This document shows positions 1 to 10,800 of a stretch of 64,000 bases of DNA, piece after piece. Numbering within the stretch: the first letter of the stretch is position 1; each line of letters begins with the position of its first letter. The stretch covers positions 124,001-188,000 of the forward strand of contig JAABRM010000006.1 in assembly GCA_011390955.1 (NCBI GenBank). Direction: 5' to 3'. The notes beneath the pieces are model-generated. The model searched no databases. It was given only the letters and a program-made list of their open reading frames with translations, and was not told the origin of the DNA. The DNA comes from Oscillatoriales cyanobacterium. GTDB lineage: Bacteria; Cyanobacteriota; Cyanobacteriia; Cyanobacteriales; Laspinemataceae. The translations under genes and the position numbers were made by a program.

Positions 1-1107
1 CCAGAAGATCGATTCCTGGAAAATGCCAGCCTCGGTGTATTTTATGCGACTCCTGATGGACGTTATCTCAAGGCCAATCAAACCTTGGCTAAAATATATC
101 GATACCATTCACCCCAAGAATTAATCTCGACGGTCAGACACCTGGGAAATCAACTCTATGTAAATCCCGATCGCTATCTTCTTATGATGCAAATGTTAGA
201 GGAAAAACAGGTGGTGCATAATTTTGTCTCGGAGATTAACTGCTTTGATGGCACAACGGTTTGGGTGTCAGAAAATGCTCAAGCTTTCTGCGATCGCACC
301 ACGGGAAAGTTATTAAGTTATCAGGGGACCGTGACGGAAATTGAACCGCCCCAAAAGAGTGAAAAAAGCATCTTCCCCACCTGTGAATTACAACCCATCA
401 CCACGGAAATGCTTTCTATGGCTTGTCACGAGTTCCGCTCCTCCCTAACGGTGATTGCCGCAACCAACGATCTCCTCAAACTGCATGGTCAAAAAATGAC
501 CAAAGCTCAAAGACATAAATATTTTCAAAAAATTACCGATACCGTAAAAAATACTGCTGATTTGATCGAAGGATTTTTGGCGATCGGTAAAGCCGATTTT
601 AGTCATCAATTAGAGCCCGTTTGGGTGAATTTCCCCAACTTTTGTCAAGAAGTCTGGCAAGATGTGCAACAAATCACCGGGTCTTCCCATCAATTTATTT
701 TTACTAACCATTGGGGGAGCAAGGCGATTGTGGCAGATCCCGCCTGCTTAAGGCAAATTTTAGTCAATTTATTGTTAAATGCGGTGAAATATGCGCCAAA
801 TACTTCGACGATCTGTTGTGAATTTTCTGGAGACGATCGCCAAGTTATTTTTAGCATCACCGATCGCGGCATTGGCATTCCCGCTGACGATATGGAAACC
901 CTATTTCAACCTTTTCACCGGGCTAAAAATACGGGTAAAACTGCCGGAACTGGCTTGGGTTTAGTTATTGTCAAGCGGGCTGTAGAATTGCACGGCGGTG
1001 AGATATGCTTAGAAAGTGAAGTAGGAGTAGGAACAACTTTTACAGTGAAACTCCCCCGACTAATACCCACGATCGATCCCAAAAGTCACTCATCTTGTCA
1101 TATTTAA
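1..1107 (+). CDS. PAS-domain sensor histidine kinase, 5'-truncated by the window edge
   Basis: The frame is open from base 1, so the gene begins upstream; the TTG at 85 is only an internal codon. Residues read from base 1 look like a PAS domain (LGVFYATPDGRYLKAN, then YRYHSPQELI). An H-box follows (SMACHEFRSSL, phospho-accepting His at 427-429), then the ATPase core: N-box LLLNAVKYAP, G1 DRGIGIP and G2 GTGLGL. This is the layout of a two-component sensor kinase that autophosphorylates on His and passes the phosphate to a response regulator. No transmembrane segment is visible in the part present, so a soluble or hybrid kinase is possible. The stop at 1105-1107 directly follows a short Ser/His tail. 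No response regulator gene lies downstream in this window, so partner and signal are unknown. Confidence 0.9.
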   Translation, partial: PEDRFLENASLGVFYATPDGRYLKANQTLAKIYRYHSPQELISTVRHLGNQLYVNPDRYLLMMQMLEEKQVVHNFVSEINCFDGTTVWVSENAQAFCDRTTGKLLSYQGTVTEIEPPQKSEKSIFPTCELQPITTEMLSMACHEFRSSLTVIAATNDLLKLHGQKMTKAQRHKYFQKITDTVKNTADLIEGFLAIGKADFSHQLEPVWVNFPNFCQEVWQDVQQITGSSHQFIFTNHWGSKAIVADPACLRQILVNLLLNAVKYAPNTSTICCEFSGDDRQVIFSITDRGIGIPADDMETLFQPFHRAKNTGKTAGTGLGLVIVKRAVELHGGEICLESEVGVGTTFTVKLPRLIPTIDPKSHSSCHI

Positions 1108-1410
1108 ACCAGTGAACCAATGTGGATATTCATCGGAATATTGAGGCGCGATTCCGCGAAGCGGATCGCTACCGCGAATCGCACCCATTATAGCAATTGT
1201 CATAGTTATGAAGTACAAAAAAACTGTCATTCCCGTGCAGACGGGAATCCAGAAAACCTCTGTACTTCCCGAACGAAAATAATCGCTATATCGTACCCCT
1301 CATTCCTGTAGGGACAACTGCTCTTATAAAGATAAATTGTCCCTAAATTCTGGCTGTTTAATTCTGGTTTTTTATATCTGCTGGATCGTGGTTGGGGGAG
1401 GATCTTCCGG
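1108..1410. repeat. Intergenic repeats between histidine kinase and sppA
   Basis: This space between convergent genes holds a palindromic cluster around 1147-1182 (GCGATTC...GAATCGC) and, at 1229-1248, a 20-bp palindrome of the form ATTCCC-N8-GGGAAT. The short frames across it look like shadows, not genes. Confidence 0.6.
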
Positions 1411-3240
1411 TTAATCAATTCTTAAATTTAAGGGCAAACGAGTATAAGCCCCCATTGGATCGTTGAAATTTCGCAAAATCTCTAAATCTTCTTTGAGATT
1501 TTGCAGTTGTGCCGTTAAAGGATCGAGCGGTGTATGATTAGCCGCCACACGAGATCCGATCAGTCTTTCCACAAAAACCTCTTCCCAACTGCGTTGTTTG
1601 GGATATTCTTTCAGTTGCCAATCATCCCCAAGTTTTGCTAGTTCCGCAGCAGCAGATATCGCCTGATTCAGACCGCCAATTTCATCCACTAAACCAATTT
1701 TTTTGGCTTCTTGTCCCGACCAGACTCTTCCTTGGGCGATCGCCTGAACTCGATCTTTCGACATATTCCGGCTATCGGACACAATCGTGAGGAATTCCTC
1801 ATAAATCAGATCCACTATGGACTGAATTCTCGCCAGTTCTGCGGGAGTTTTCGGGCGAGTAATCGTTTCTAAATCCGCCAAAGGATTGGTTTTCACCACA
1901 TCCCAAGTAATCCCATTTCTATTGGCTAATTGCTGCACATTCAACAGCACCCCAAACACCCCAATTGAACCTGTAATCGTGTTTGCTTCCGCAAAAATTC
2001 GGCTGCCATAAGTGGAAATCCAATAACCCCCGGAAGCGGCTACATTGCCCATTGAAATTACCACGGGCTTGACCTCACGAGTAAGCTCAACTTCTCGTCG
2101 GATTACATCAGAAGCCGTCGCACTACCACCGGGACTATTCACCCGCATAACGATCGCTTTGACGCTATCGTCTAAACGCAGATCCCGCAGTTCTTTGGCG
2201 AGGCGATCGCCCCCAATTTGAGTGGGACTCCCATAACCACTAACAATTTCCCCTTCTGCATATAAAACTGCCACCTGATTTTTGGACTGACGCACCGCAG
2301 GCAGTTGCTTATTCGCTTCGGCAACCTTGGCATAAGTCGGTAAACTCATCTGTTTGAAAGTGCGTTCGTCTTCCTTACTATTACTTAGCCCTTTGAGTTC
2401 TTCCACCACTTGATCGAAATGGGTCAACTTATCCACAAAGCCATTGTTCAGAGCTTCGGTGGCGGTGAAAATTCCTTGCGTATTCACCCATTGTTGCAAC
2501 TGTGTTTGGTTGAAATCACGGGATTCAACTACCGCAGCCACAAAATTGCCCCATAGATCGTTCAGGAGTTGCTGGGTTTGTTGTTGACTTTCCGGCGATC
2601 GCTGATTTAACAAAAACGGTTCTGCCGCCGATTTATACTTGCCCACGCGGGTCACTTGCACCCCCACCCCCAACCTTTGCAAAGCCCCGGCAAAAAATGT
2701 CCCCTCGGAGGCCAAGCCATTAATTTCCATCACCCCCAAAGGATTCATCAAAATCGGATCCGCCAGGGAACCGAGGTAATACTCCCGTTCCGTCCAGTCA
2801 AGATCGTAAGCCACAATCTTTTTCCCGGCGGCTTTAAACTCTTCCAGCGCCTGCCGAACTTCTTTCAGGGTCGCATAATCATTCGGTGTGGTGCCAGTGG
2901 TTCCTTGTAAGTACAAGGCCACAATCCGATCGTCAGTGGCGGCGGTTTCGATCGCATCTAACACCGTGCGGAGAGTCATGGTACTGGGGCTCTCGTTATC
3001 AGACAAAGCTCTTGATAAGGCTTCCGCCGTGCTCGACGCAGGCTTGGTATCCGCGATCGCCACCGACAAGTCAAATACCAAGACGGACTCGTTTTCTACT
3101 TTCGGGCCAGCGGTATCTTTGGAAGAAACCGCACTAACCAGCAAAAAAATTAAGCTACCAATCCCCACCGTCCCCAAGACGCCAATGGTAATCAGAGTAC
3201 CGACGATATTAGCAAAAGTATATTTCAGAAAATCACGCAT
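1411..3240 (-). CDS. sppA: Signal peptide peptidase SppA, 67K type
   Basis: Membrane-bound serine protease (family S49) that degrades cleaved signal peptides; in cyanobacteria SppA-type enzymes have also been linked to antenna proteolysis. The 609-residue length fits the duplicated 67K form. One N-terminal transmembrane segment spans residues ~10-36, followed by two S49 domains. The catalytic Lys is most likely K203 (YKSAAEP context, first domain) and the nucleophile S404 (VAASGGYW, second domain), the usual Lys/Ser dyad split over the two halves. The ATG start at 3240 places the membrane anchor at the extreme N-terminus as expected. The gene is convergent with the histidine kinase and its upstream region is a TTGTTG array, so no clear promoter can be picked out. 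Confidence 0.95.
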   Translation of the reverse strand: MRDFLKYTFANIVGTLITIGVLGTVGIGSLIFLLVSAVSSKDTAGPKVENESVLVFDLSVAIADTKPASSTAEALSRALSDNESPSTMTLRTVLDAIETAATDDRIVALYLQGTTGTTPNDYATLKEVRQALEEFKAAGKKIVAYDLDWTEREYYLGSLADPILMNPLGVMEINGLASEGTFFAGALQRLGVGVQVTRVGKYKSAAEPFLLNQRSPESQQQTQQLLNDLWGNFVAAVVESRDFNQTQLQQWVNTQGIFTATEALNNGFVDKLTHFDQVVEELKGLSNSKEDERTFKQMSLPTYAKVAEANKQLPAVRQSKNQVAVLYAEGEIVSGYGSPTQIGGDRLAKELRDLRLDDSVKAIVMRVNSPGGSATASDVIRREVELTREVKPVVISMGNVAASGGYWISTYGSRIFAEANTITGSIGVFGVLLNVQQLANRNGITWDVVKTNPLADLETITRPKTPAELARIQSIVDLIYEEFLTIVSDSRNMSKDRVQAIAQGRVWSGQEAKKIGLVDEIGGLNQAISAAAELAKLGDDWQLKEYPKQRSWEEVFVERLIGSRVAANHTPLDPLTAQLQNLKEDLEILRNFNDPMGAYTRLPLNLRID

Positions 3241-3513
3241 AATTTTTTATTGGTTGATTGTTATTTGTTGATTGTTGATTGTTGATTGTTGATTGTTGAT
3301 TGTTGGTTGTTCTTGGTTGATTGTTCTTGGTTGATTGTTGTTTGTTGATTGTTGTTTGTTGATTGTTGTTTGTTCTTGGTTGATTGTTGTTTGTTGATTG
3401 TTGTTTGTTGAACAACGAACAACTAACAACTAACAACTAACAACTAACAACCAACAACTAACAACTAACAACTAACAACTAACAACCAACAACTAACAAC
3501 CAACAACGAATAA
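3241..3513. repeat. TTGTTGATTG / AACAACTAAC arrays
   Basis: From 3250 to ~3410 the strand is built of TTGTTGATTG-type units and from ~3411 to 3510 of AACAACTAAC-type units. The two blocks are near reverse complements and could form a very long imperfect hairpin between sppA and the isomerase gene. Frames that run through it encode only Asn/Gln/Thr low-complexity peptides and are not genes. Confidence 0.85.
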
Positions 3514-4563
3514 CTATTTTATTTTTTCCAGAGCGTTTGATTGTTTCAAGTCAGCGATCGTAGCGTTGCCAGTACAGAATAAAACTATGGCGATTTCTTC
3601 GATTAATATGTCCGCTAATTCAGCCACAGCTTTGTCCGAGTCCGCTGCTGCTTGCAAAAATGGCCATGCTAACCCGGCAATATCCGCCCCCAAAGCCAGA
3701 CATTTGGCCACATCTAATCCATTCCGCAACCCCCCAGAGGCAATCAGGGGAATTTTCGGCGCGTTCGCTCTTACCCCCATAATACAGTCACTCGTGGGTA
3801 ATCCCCAATCGGCAAAAGTTTGACCTAACCGCCCCTGCCTAGGATCTTTGGCTCGTTCCCCTTCCACTTTTGCCCAAGAGGTGCCACCAGCCCCCGCCAC
3901 ATCGATCGCGCTTACCCCCGCATCAATTAATCTTTGTGCCATTGCCCCAGAAATGCCATTGCCCACTTCTTTGGCAATCACCGGCACTGGCAGCCTATAG
4001 CATAATTTTTCTATTTTGTCAAGCAATCCGTGAAAATTGCGATCGCCTTTAGTTTGCACCGCTTCTTGTAACGGGTTCAGGTGCAAAATCAAAGCGTCAG
4101 CTTCCAGCCGGTCTACCACCCGCTGACATTGTTCCAAGCCATAAGTATAATTCAGTTGCACCGCGCCCAAATTGGCAAATAGCAAAATATCTGGAGCAAG
4201 CGATCGCACCGCAAAAGTATCCTCAACTTCCGGGTTTTCCACCGCCACCCGCTGCGAACCCACTCCCATCGCCAGTTTATATTGTTGCGCCACCTCAGCC
4301 AAACGATAATTAATCGTTTTTGCCAACTCTGTCCCCCCAGTCATAGAAGAAATCAGCAGGGGCGCCCCCAAAGGTTTACCCAAAAACTCCGTACTCAAAT
4401 CGATCTCAGCGAGATCCAATTCCGGCAAACAAGCGTGAATAAACCGATAACGTTCTAAACCCGTAGTCGTTTGCCGAAATTGCACATCTTCATCAAGACA
4501 GACTCGAATATGATCGGCTTTCCGGTTCTGAGTTTCTGTGGCTAGATTAATTGGGGCGTTCAT
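3514..4563 (-). CDS. fni: Isopentenyl-diphosphate delta-isomerase, type 2 (FMN-dependent)
   Basis: Interconverts isopentenyl and dimethylallyl diphosphate for carotenoids, the chlorophyll phytyl chain and quinones. The 349 residues show the type 2 signatures: RKADHIR (14-20) near the N-terminus, SSMTGG (72-77), GVGSQR (100-105), HLNPLQE (161-167), and late glycine-rich FMN/phosphate-binding segments ([18 protein letters not shown]). Length and motif order match the family closely. It sits between two low-complexity repeat tracts, with no obvious operon partner. The ATG start at 4563 is followed directly by conserved sequence. Confidence 0.95.
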   Translation of the reverse strand: MNAPINLATETQNRKADHIRVCLDEDVQFRQTTTGLERYRFIHACLPELDLAEIDLSTEFLGKPLGAPLLISSMTGGTELAKTINYRLAEVAQQYKLAMGVGSQRVAVENPEVEDTFAVRSLAPDILLFANLGAVQLNYTYGLEQCQRVVDRLEADALILHLNPLQEAVQTKGDRNFHGLLDKIEKLCYRLPVPVIAKEVGNGISGAMAQRLIDAGVSAIDVAGAGGTSWAKVEGERAKDPRQGRLGQTFADWGLPTSDCIMGVRANAPKIPLIASGGLRNGLDVAKCLALGADIAGLAWPFLQAAADSDKAVAELADILIEEIAIVLFCTGNATIADLKQSNALEKIK

Positions 4564-4623
4564 GGCGTAGGATTAGAAATCAAGAAATCATCAATTTCCC
4601 ATCGTAGCTTAAAGCCTATCTAA

Positions 4624-4770
4624 AAAAAATGGATAATGGATAATTGATAATTGATAATTGATAATTGATAATTGATAATTCTGTTTAATTGTCAATTATC
4701 AATTGTTAATTGATAATTGACAATTACACCCTTCCCTGTTGCCTGTTCCCTGTTGCCTGTTCCCTGTCAT
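4624..4770. repeat. ATAATTG array plus TTGCCTGTTCCC tandem
   Basis: ATTGATA units (about 4630-4680) are followed by their complement (TCAATTATCAATTG, 4690-4725) and by three CCCTGTTGCCTGTT units to ~4768. This is the same kind of composite array as at 20383, 43670, 44580, 53100 and 54000. Confidence 0.8.
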
Positions 4771-4793
4771 TAAACACTGGCGATCGCTTTTAA

Positions 4794-5846
4794 CTACTTG
4801 TTTGAGTCGGCTTCAACATGGACTTTGGCTTGTTTGCGCTGCAAATCCGCTAAAGTGAGGTCAAACTGGGATCGACCTTCAAAAACCGTTCCCACTTCGC
4901 CTTTATGTAAAGTAACCAGGTTAATTTTATAAGACTCCTGAGTTAAAGGAATATAGTCAACAGCGGTGACAATCTCTGGGGCTTGTTTAAGAAAAAAGTC
5001 CACAAAATCTTGCAGCGCTGGGTTTTCTTGTGCCTTCTGGAGATTGACATAAATAAATAAAGGTCGAGCAAAAGGTTGATAGGTGGCATCACTAACGGTT
5101 TCCAGAGAAGGCAGCACCGCCCCTTGACCTTTGCCACTGTCGATCGCCAAAGCTTTTAACTCGTTCTTGTGGGTTTCATAATAAGACAAACCAAAATAAC
5201 CGATCGCATTCGGGTCTTGACGCACCCCTTGCACCGTTAACTCATCATCCTCATTGGCAACATAGTCCTTACGACTTTCTCCCGCTTTACCCATCAGGGC
5301 TTCCGTAAAATAGTCAAAAGTTCCCGACAGCGCATCAGCCCCGAACAAATTCAGCGGTCTATCCGGCAACCCCGGGCGAACTTGACTCCAGCGGTTAATT
5401 TTGCCTTGTGCTCCCGGTGCCCAGATTTTTTTCAACTCTTCCGTGGTCATGCTGTCGATCCAGTTATTTCGGGGATTCACCACCACCGTCAAGGCATCAA
5501 AAGCGATCGGTAACTCAATATAAGAGATGTTATTCTCACTGCATTCGGTCATCTCCGTAGCTTTAATCGGACGGGAAGCGCCGCTGATGTCCGTTTTTCC
5601 TTGACAAAACTTGTTAAAGCCGCCGCTGGTGCCGGAAAACTCCACAGAAATATCTACAGAAGGCTGTTGACTGGCTTGAAATTGCTCTACCGCTGCCTTG
5701 GTAATCGGGTAAACCGTGCTGGATCCATCAATAGCGATCGCCTTTGGCGTCGGAGGCTGACTACAAGATGTCAGTACAACTCCTACTCCAATACTAAATA
5801 AAATTGATTTAACCGACTTCAGAGAGATTTTACCTAAATAACTCAT
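4794..5846 (-). CDS. PstS-type phosphate-binding lipoprotein
   Basis: Periplasmic substrate-binding component of a phosphate ABC importer. The N-terminus has a hydrophobic segment ending in a lipobox (VLTSC, lipid-anchored Cys28). The mature part starts with the family signature IDGSSTVYPITKA (39-51), followed by GTSGGF (72-77) and an ALSGTFDYF segment; these backbone and Ser contacts bind phosphate in PstS. Its 350 residues fit the family. No pstC, pstA, pstB or phoU is next to it, so it is an orphan or extra binding protein serving a transporter encoded elsewhere. The region upstream of its start is the ATACCAAAT-type element with the 68-bp array. I see no convincing Pho box. Confidence 0.88.
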   Translation of the reverse strand: MSYLGKISLKSVKSILFSIGVGVVLTSCSQPPTPKAIAIDGSSTVYPITKAAVEQFQASQQPSVDISVEFSGTSGGFNKFCQGKTDISGASRPIKATEMTECSENNISYIELPIAFDALTVVVNPRNNWIDSMTTEELKKIWAPGAQGKINRWSQVRPGLPDRPLNLFGADALSGTFDYFTEALMGKAGESRKDYVANEDDELTVQGVRQDPNAIGYFGLSYYETHKNELKALAIDSGKGQGAVLPSLETVSDATYQPFARPLFIYVNLQKAQENPALQDFVDFFLKQAPEIVTAVDYIPLTQESYKINLVTLHKGEVGTVFEGRSQFDLTLADLQRKQAKVHVEADSNK

Positions 5847-5875
5847 AACTATTGTCCTTTACCAAATATCATGTG

Positions 5876-6352
5876 ATACCAAATTCGATTCCCCCGTACA
5901 AGCGATTCTTCAGATGTCATTCCCGCGAATGCGGGAATCCATCAGTCAGCGCTTTAGGGGATTGTCGGGGCGATTCTTCAGATGTCATTCCCGCGAATGC
6001 GGGAATCCACCAGTCAGCGCTTTAAGGGATTCTACGGGCGATTCTTCAGATGTCATTCCCGCGAATGCGGGAATCCACCAGTCAGCGCTTTAAGGGATTC
6101 TACGGGCGATTCTTCAGATGTCATTCCCGCGAATGCGGGAATCCATCAGTCAGCGCTTTAAGGGATTCTACGGGCGATTCTTCAGATGTCATTCCCGCGA
6201 ATGCGGGAATCCACCAGTCAGCGCTTTAAGGGATTCTACGGGCGATTCTTCAGATGTCATTCCCGCGAATGCGGGAATCCATCAGTCAGCGCTTTAAGGG
6301 ATTCTACGGGCGATTCGCTTGCTCTCCCCTACTGGAAAAGCGGATTTGGTAT
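5876..6352. mobile_element. MITE-like element (ATACCAAAT ends) expanded by six 68-bp tandem repeats
   Basis: The left end reads ATACCAAATTCG (from 5876) and the right end CGGATTTGGTAT (to 6352), imperfect inverted repeats of each other. Between them a 68-bp unit starting CGATTCTTCAG recurs at 5903, 5971, 6039, 6107, 6175 and 6243, with a seventh start at 6311 that soon diverges. Every unit contains the palindrome ATTCCCGCGAATGCGGGAAT. Copies differ mainly in CCATCAG versus CCACCAG and in the first unit's tail. No transposase is inside. A copy without the expansion lies at 26347-26491. Confidence 0.85.
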
Positions 6353-6491
6353 GAGAACTCTTAACCATATATATCAAAAAAACTTGATATATAAACTTAA
6401 ACAAGATTCCGGATAACTCAAAACCCCAAACCGATCTGAACGGTTCAGAGAATCCGTCCCACCTACCTATTAAGCTACTATCCGACTAAAA

Positions 6492-7037
6492 CTAAGGATC
6501 GACGGTTTTCAGCAACTCCACCGCATCCCGACCATCCACATCATTCACATAAACTTTCACTTGTTCTTCCGCAGCAGTGGGCAAGGTTTTGCCCGTAAAA
6601 TCAGGATGAATCGGCAATTCGCGGTGTCCTCGGTCTACCAACACCGCCAAACGAATCACCCTTGGTCTGCCATAATCATTAACCGCATTTAAAGCAGCGC
6701 GAATAGTGCGACCCTTGTAAATCACATCATCCACAATCACCACATTTTTGCCCGTCAAGTCAAAAGGAATTTCCGACTTACCAGGAGTTCTCATGCCCAA
6801 ATCTTGCAGGTCATCCCGATAAAAAGTGATATCCAAAGCCCCGACTGGGACTTGAATATTTTCCAAAGCTTGAATATAGCTGGCTAATTCGTAAGCCAGG
6901 GGGACACCTCTGGTGCGAAGACCTAACAGCACCAAATGGGATAAATCCCCTGATTTTTCGATGATTTGCGAAGCGATGCGAGTCAGGGTACGCCGGATTT
7001 CTTCAGCAGAGAGAATCTCGATAACTTGAATAGACAT
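6492..7037 (-). CDS. pyrR: PyrR: pyr regulator / uracil phosphoribosyltransferase
   Basis: 181 residues, the usual PyrR length. The PRPP-binding loop [16 protein letters not shown] (99-114) is intact, preceded by the [11 protein letters not shown] segment near residue 38. In Firmicutes PyrR binds pyr mRNA and also converts uracil plus PRPP to UMP. In cyanobacteria the regulatory role is less certain and the phosphoribosyltransferase activity is the safer call. It is monocistronic here. The ATG at 7037 is the only sensible start, giving [14 protein letters not shown] with the usual N-terminal helix. Confidence 0.93.
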   Translation of the reverse strand: MSIQVIEILSAEEIRRTLTRIASQIIEKSGDLSHLVLLGLRTRGVPLAYELASYIQALENIQVPVGALDITFYRDDLQDLGMRTPGKSEIPFDLTGKNVVIVDDVIYKGRTIRAALNAVNDYGRPRVIRLAVLVDRGHRELPIHPDFTGKTLPTAAEEQVKVYVNDVDGRDAVELLKTVDP

Positions 7038-7817
7038 GGAAAGTTAGATGCCAAAACATCATTCTATCACTTAAGTAAACCGTCATTATTGCACGATCGC
7101 AACCATAAATCAACGATTTTAATTCGGATCGCCTTCAAGACCAAAAGTAACCATAATCTAAATCAGAGGATTTTAGCTTATGAAAAATTAAAGATAACAT
7201 TAAAAATTGTTTAAATCAATTCAAAAAAAACCGGTTTTTAGGGCGATCTGTGAAGACTAAGAAACCGGGTTTCTTTTTCGCTGAAAACAGATAACTTTTG
7301 ATACCCACAACAGAAACCCGGTTTCTAGGCGATCTGCCAGGACCCAGAAACCGGGTTTCTTTTATGCTTAAAACAGATAACCTTAATCTTCACCACAGAA
7401 ACCCGGTTTCTCGTTTTTTAGTTTCTAAGTATTTCTGGGCAGGAGGAAGCCCCCATAACGAGGAGAGATGCATAGAGGGGAGAAAAGAGAGGACTCTTTC
7501 CTCTTTCCTCTTTCCTCTTTCCTCTTTCTTCTTTCTTGGGCTTGTTGGATGTGTTTCCGGCCCCAATGAACCTGAATTATTTTTGATACTTATATCTTAT
7601 CCATTTATTAACAGATTGTCAAGCTTTTTTAGAGATAATTTTACCACAGAGACACAGAGGACACAAAGAGATATTTTTCGTGGTTTTTGTGTTTTTGTAG
7701 TTTATTTTTACCACAAAGACACAAAGGACACAAAGACTAAGAAACCGGGTTTCTTATTTGTGTCCCACAGATAACTGTGATTTTCACAACAGAAACCCGG
7801 TTTCTGGGCTTATTCCT
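7038..7817. repeat. Long intergenic region of AGAAACCGGGTTTCT hairpins and other repeats
   Basis: No gene is seen. Pairs of AGAAACCGGGTTTCT / AGAAACCCGGTTTCT motifs, about 70-80 nt apart and joined by a conserved ACAGATAAC...CACAACAG linker, occur at 7230-7420 and 7738-7806. A CCTCTTT-rich tract spans 7495-7535, a segment shared with 12885-12990 spans about 7537-7650, and CCACAGAGACACAGAGGACACA units lie around 7652 and 7710. The frames running through are repeat translations. Confidence 0.7.
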
Positions 7818-10800
7818 TTACACCATCAAAGTGAAATCAGCGCTAGTAATCAAACCAACATCAACCCCCGTTAATGTGGCTAACAACTCATTACCACTGG
7901 CAATCAAAGTATTCCCATTACTGCCAGTAACACTTAACTGTTCAAAAGTTAAACCACTGGCTAAACCAATCAGGTCAGTTCCATCAGTAAAGTCCAGAAT
8001 CGTATCCGAACCAAAACTGGATTGCAGGACAAAATAATCCTTACCGGCATTACCAATTAGGGTATCATCTCCGGCATCTCCATAGAGGAAATCATCCCCA
8101 TCTTGTCCCCAAAGGAAATCATTTCCTTCGCCGCCATAAACCACATCATTTCCGGTGCCACCGGCGAGGCTATCATTGCCCTTATCGCCATATAAAACAT
8201 CGTCTCCGGCATCCCCATGAATTAGGTCATCACCTTGACCACCACGGGCGGTATCATTATCATTGCCACCGGAAATGGAGTCATTCCCCATATTTCCTTG
8301 GAGATAATCATTGCCATCACCACCCAACAGCAAATCACCGCCATCACCAGAGACTAAATCCGGGTTGGATGGGCCACCAAACAGGCTATCATCTCCTAAA
8401 TCACCGGACAGAGAATCGCTGCCCAGGTCGCCATAAATTAGGTCGTTGTCTTGACCGCCGAAAGCAATATCGTTACCTTGGCCACTATATATAATGTCAG
8501 CCCCTTCGTTGCCATTGAGCAAGTCTGCCCCTTGGTTGCCATAAATTTCATCATTACCTTCGTTGCCAAACAGGGCATCGTTACCTTCTAGACCTCGGAT
8601 ATAGTCGTTGCTATTTAGACCACTAATGACATCATCAGTAGTTTGACCATCAATATTATCGGCCTCATCAGTTCCCACAGCAGTGAAGGAAATATTGACT
8701 AAATCTACCATGGGGAAAGGCGGAATTGGCGGAGGTTCCGGCAAGGAGGTGCTTTCGTTAGTTGCAGAACTGTCACCGTCGGTGGTGTCAGTGGTGTCAT
8801 CGGATGCCAGAACATTACTCAGACCTGTGAATGGGGGAATTTCACTGGTTGGGGCCGGGGCAACGGGCAATATATCAGTGTCAACATCAGTGTCAACATC
8901 AGTGTCAACTTGCTGGTCTGTTGGTTCGTCATCAGACGTATCAACGATTAAGCTACTGGCAGCGGATGCAGCAGAAGTATTCCCCACTGCATCAGTAGCC
9001 GTGGCAGTAAACTCATAAGTGTCATCGTCTATGGCAGTAGCCAGAGTAAATGTCCAATTGCCATCAGCATCAGCAGTGGCAGTACCGATACTTGTGCCAT
9101 TTTGGAATATCTCTACTACGCTGCCTGCTTCTGCCGTCCCAGTAATATCGGGAGTATTGTCATCAGTTGTGCCAGTAGTGCCGATAATAGGAGACTCGGG
9201 GGCAGTAATATCCGCAGTCCGACTTAACTGAGTTGCGACAGTATTATTATTGCCAGCATCATCCGCTGCCACATCCGCTGCCACATCGACAGTAACTTCT
9301 CCATCAGCAGTGGGAGTCACATCAAAGGTGTAAGTAATGTTATCCGCTGTCTGAAGATTGCCAACAGTTCCACCACTTACAGTAATATCCGCTGCCGCAA
9401 AGCCAGTCACCGCTTCACTGAAAGTAGCAGTAACGGTAAAAGCAGCATTAACTGTATCCGCTGCATCGGAAGTTAGGGCGACAGTTGGGATAGTGGCATC
9501 AAAAGTGACAATACTGGAGTCGGTAGTAGCCGTTACCGCCGTTCCCGCATTGCCCGCAGCATCACTGAAATCAATACTGATTGCCTGCGACCCTTCGGTA
9601 TCGCTGCCAGTCAGGGTATAAGTGGCGGTGTAAGTATTACCACTGGTATTCGTCACCGTAGCAGTTTGACCGCCAATAGTCACAGTGGGTGTGCCGTTGA
9701 GGGTTTCATCAGCGGTAAATGTCACCGTAACCGTATCCCCGACTTTGGCTAAAGTCGTGTCGTTGGCATTATTGGAAGCAATGCTAACGGAAGATAAGGT
9801 AGGGGCAATATTATCAATAACTATGGCTTTGCTGCCACCGAGGGAGTTGGCAGAACCCAAGGCAGGGAGGGTTAAATTAGCACCCCAACCATCACTTACT
9901 GCTGTAATTGTCCCGCCATTCAGTTCTAAGGCAGTGGTAGAAAGATATTCTAAGTCCGTAGAACTATCCCCAGCTTGCACTACATAGTTAAAAGTGAGGG
10001 TAGTACCGCCACTACCACTGGCATAAGTAGCATATTGGTCGGTGGTGCCGGTTTCTAGTTGCAGGCGGGGAGTGCCTGTTACTGTAACAGCCGCATCAAA
10101 GGCGGCGGTAATAACAATGGTATCACCTGCTTTGTAGCTGCCATCAGCAGTGGTGGCGGTAACGGCGGTTATCGCCACAGGGGTGTTCAACAGAACTGAG
10201 ACGTTGTTGCTGCTAATGTTCGCCACGGCCAAGTCCGGGCTGCCATCGCCGTCAAAGTCTCCTACGGTGACGGAAAACGGACCGGTTCCCACAGCCAAGG
10301 TGGTTTGGGCGCTGAAACCGCCACTGTTGTTCCCTAACAGAACCGAGACGTTGTTGCTGTTACGGTTCGCTACGGCCAAGTCCGGGCTGCCATCGCTGTC
10401 AAAGTCTCCTACGGTGACGGAAAACGGACCGGTTCCCACAGCAAAGGTGGTTTGGGGGCTGAAACCGCCACTGTTGTTCCCTAACAGGACTGAGACGTTG
10501 GCGCTGCTAGAGTTCGCTACCGCTAAGTCGTCCACTTGGCCATCGCTGTCAAAGTCTCCTACGGTGACGGAAAACGGACCGGTTCCCGCAGCAAAGGTGG
10601 TTTGGGTGCTGAAACCGCCACTGTTGTCCCCTAACAGGACTGAGACGTTGTCGCTGTCATAGTTCGCTACGGCCAAGTCCGGGCTGCCATCGCTGTCAAA
10701 GTCTCCTACGGTGACGGAAAACGGACCGGTTCCCACAGCGAAGGTGGTTTGGGTGCCGAAACCGCCACTGCCGTCCCCTAACAGAACCGAGACGTTGTTG

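Noticed and set aside
3233-3436. Asn/Gln/Thr-rich frames over the TTGTTG array
   Set aside because: They are direct translations of the intergenic tandem repeat with no start context and no similarity beyond repeat sequence.
3240-3513. Possible CRISPR array
   Set aside because: Repeats are contiguous 7-10 bp units without unique spacers; no cas genes in the window.
5903-6310. 68-bp repeats as a CRISPR array
   Set aside because: The whole 68-bp period is conserved, so there are no variable spacers; it is a simple tandem array.
6186-6416. 76-codon frame in the 68-bp array
   Set aside because: It repeats the array unit in frame (CHSRECGNPS type) and has no gene-like features.
8683-10662. Plus-strand frames opposite the RTX gene (111, 70, 87, 100 and 170 codons)
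   Set aside because: They mirror the repetitive minus-strand RTX/Ig-like/FG-GAP coding sequence; the minus strand has clear domains and these do not.
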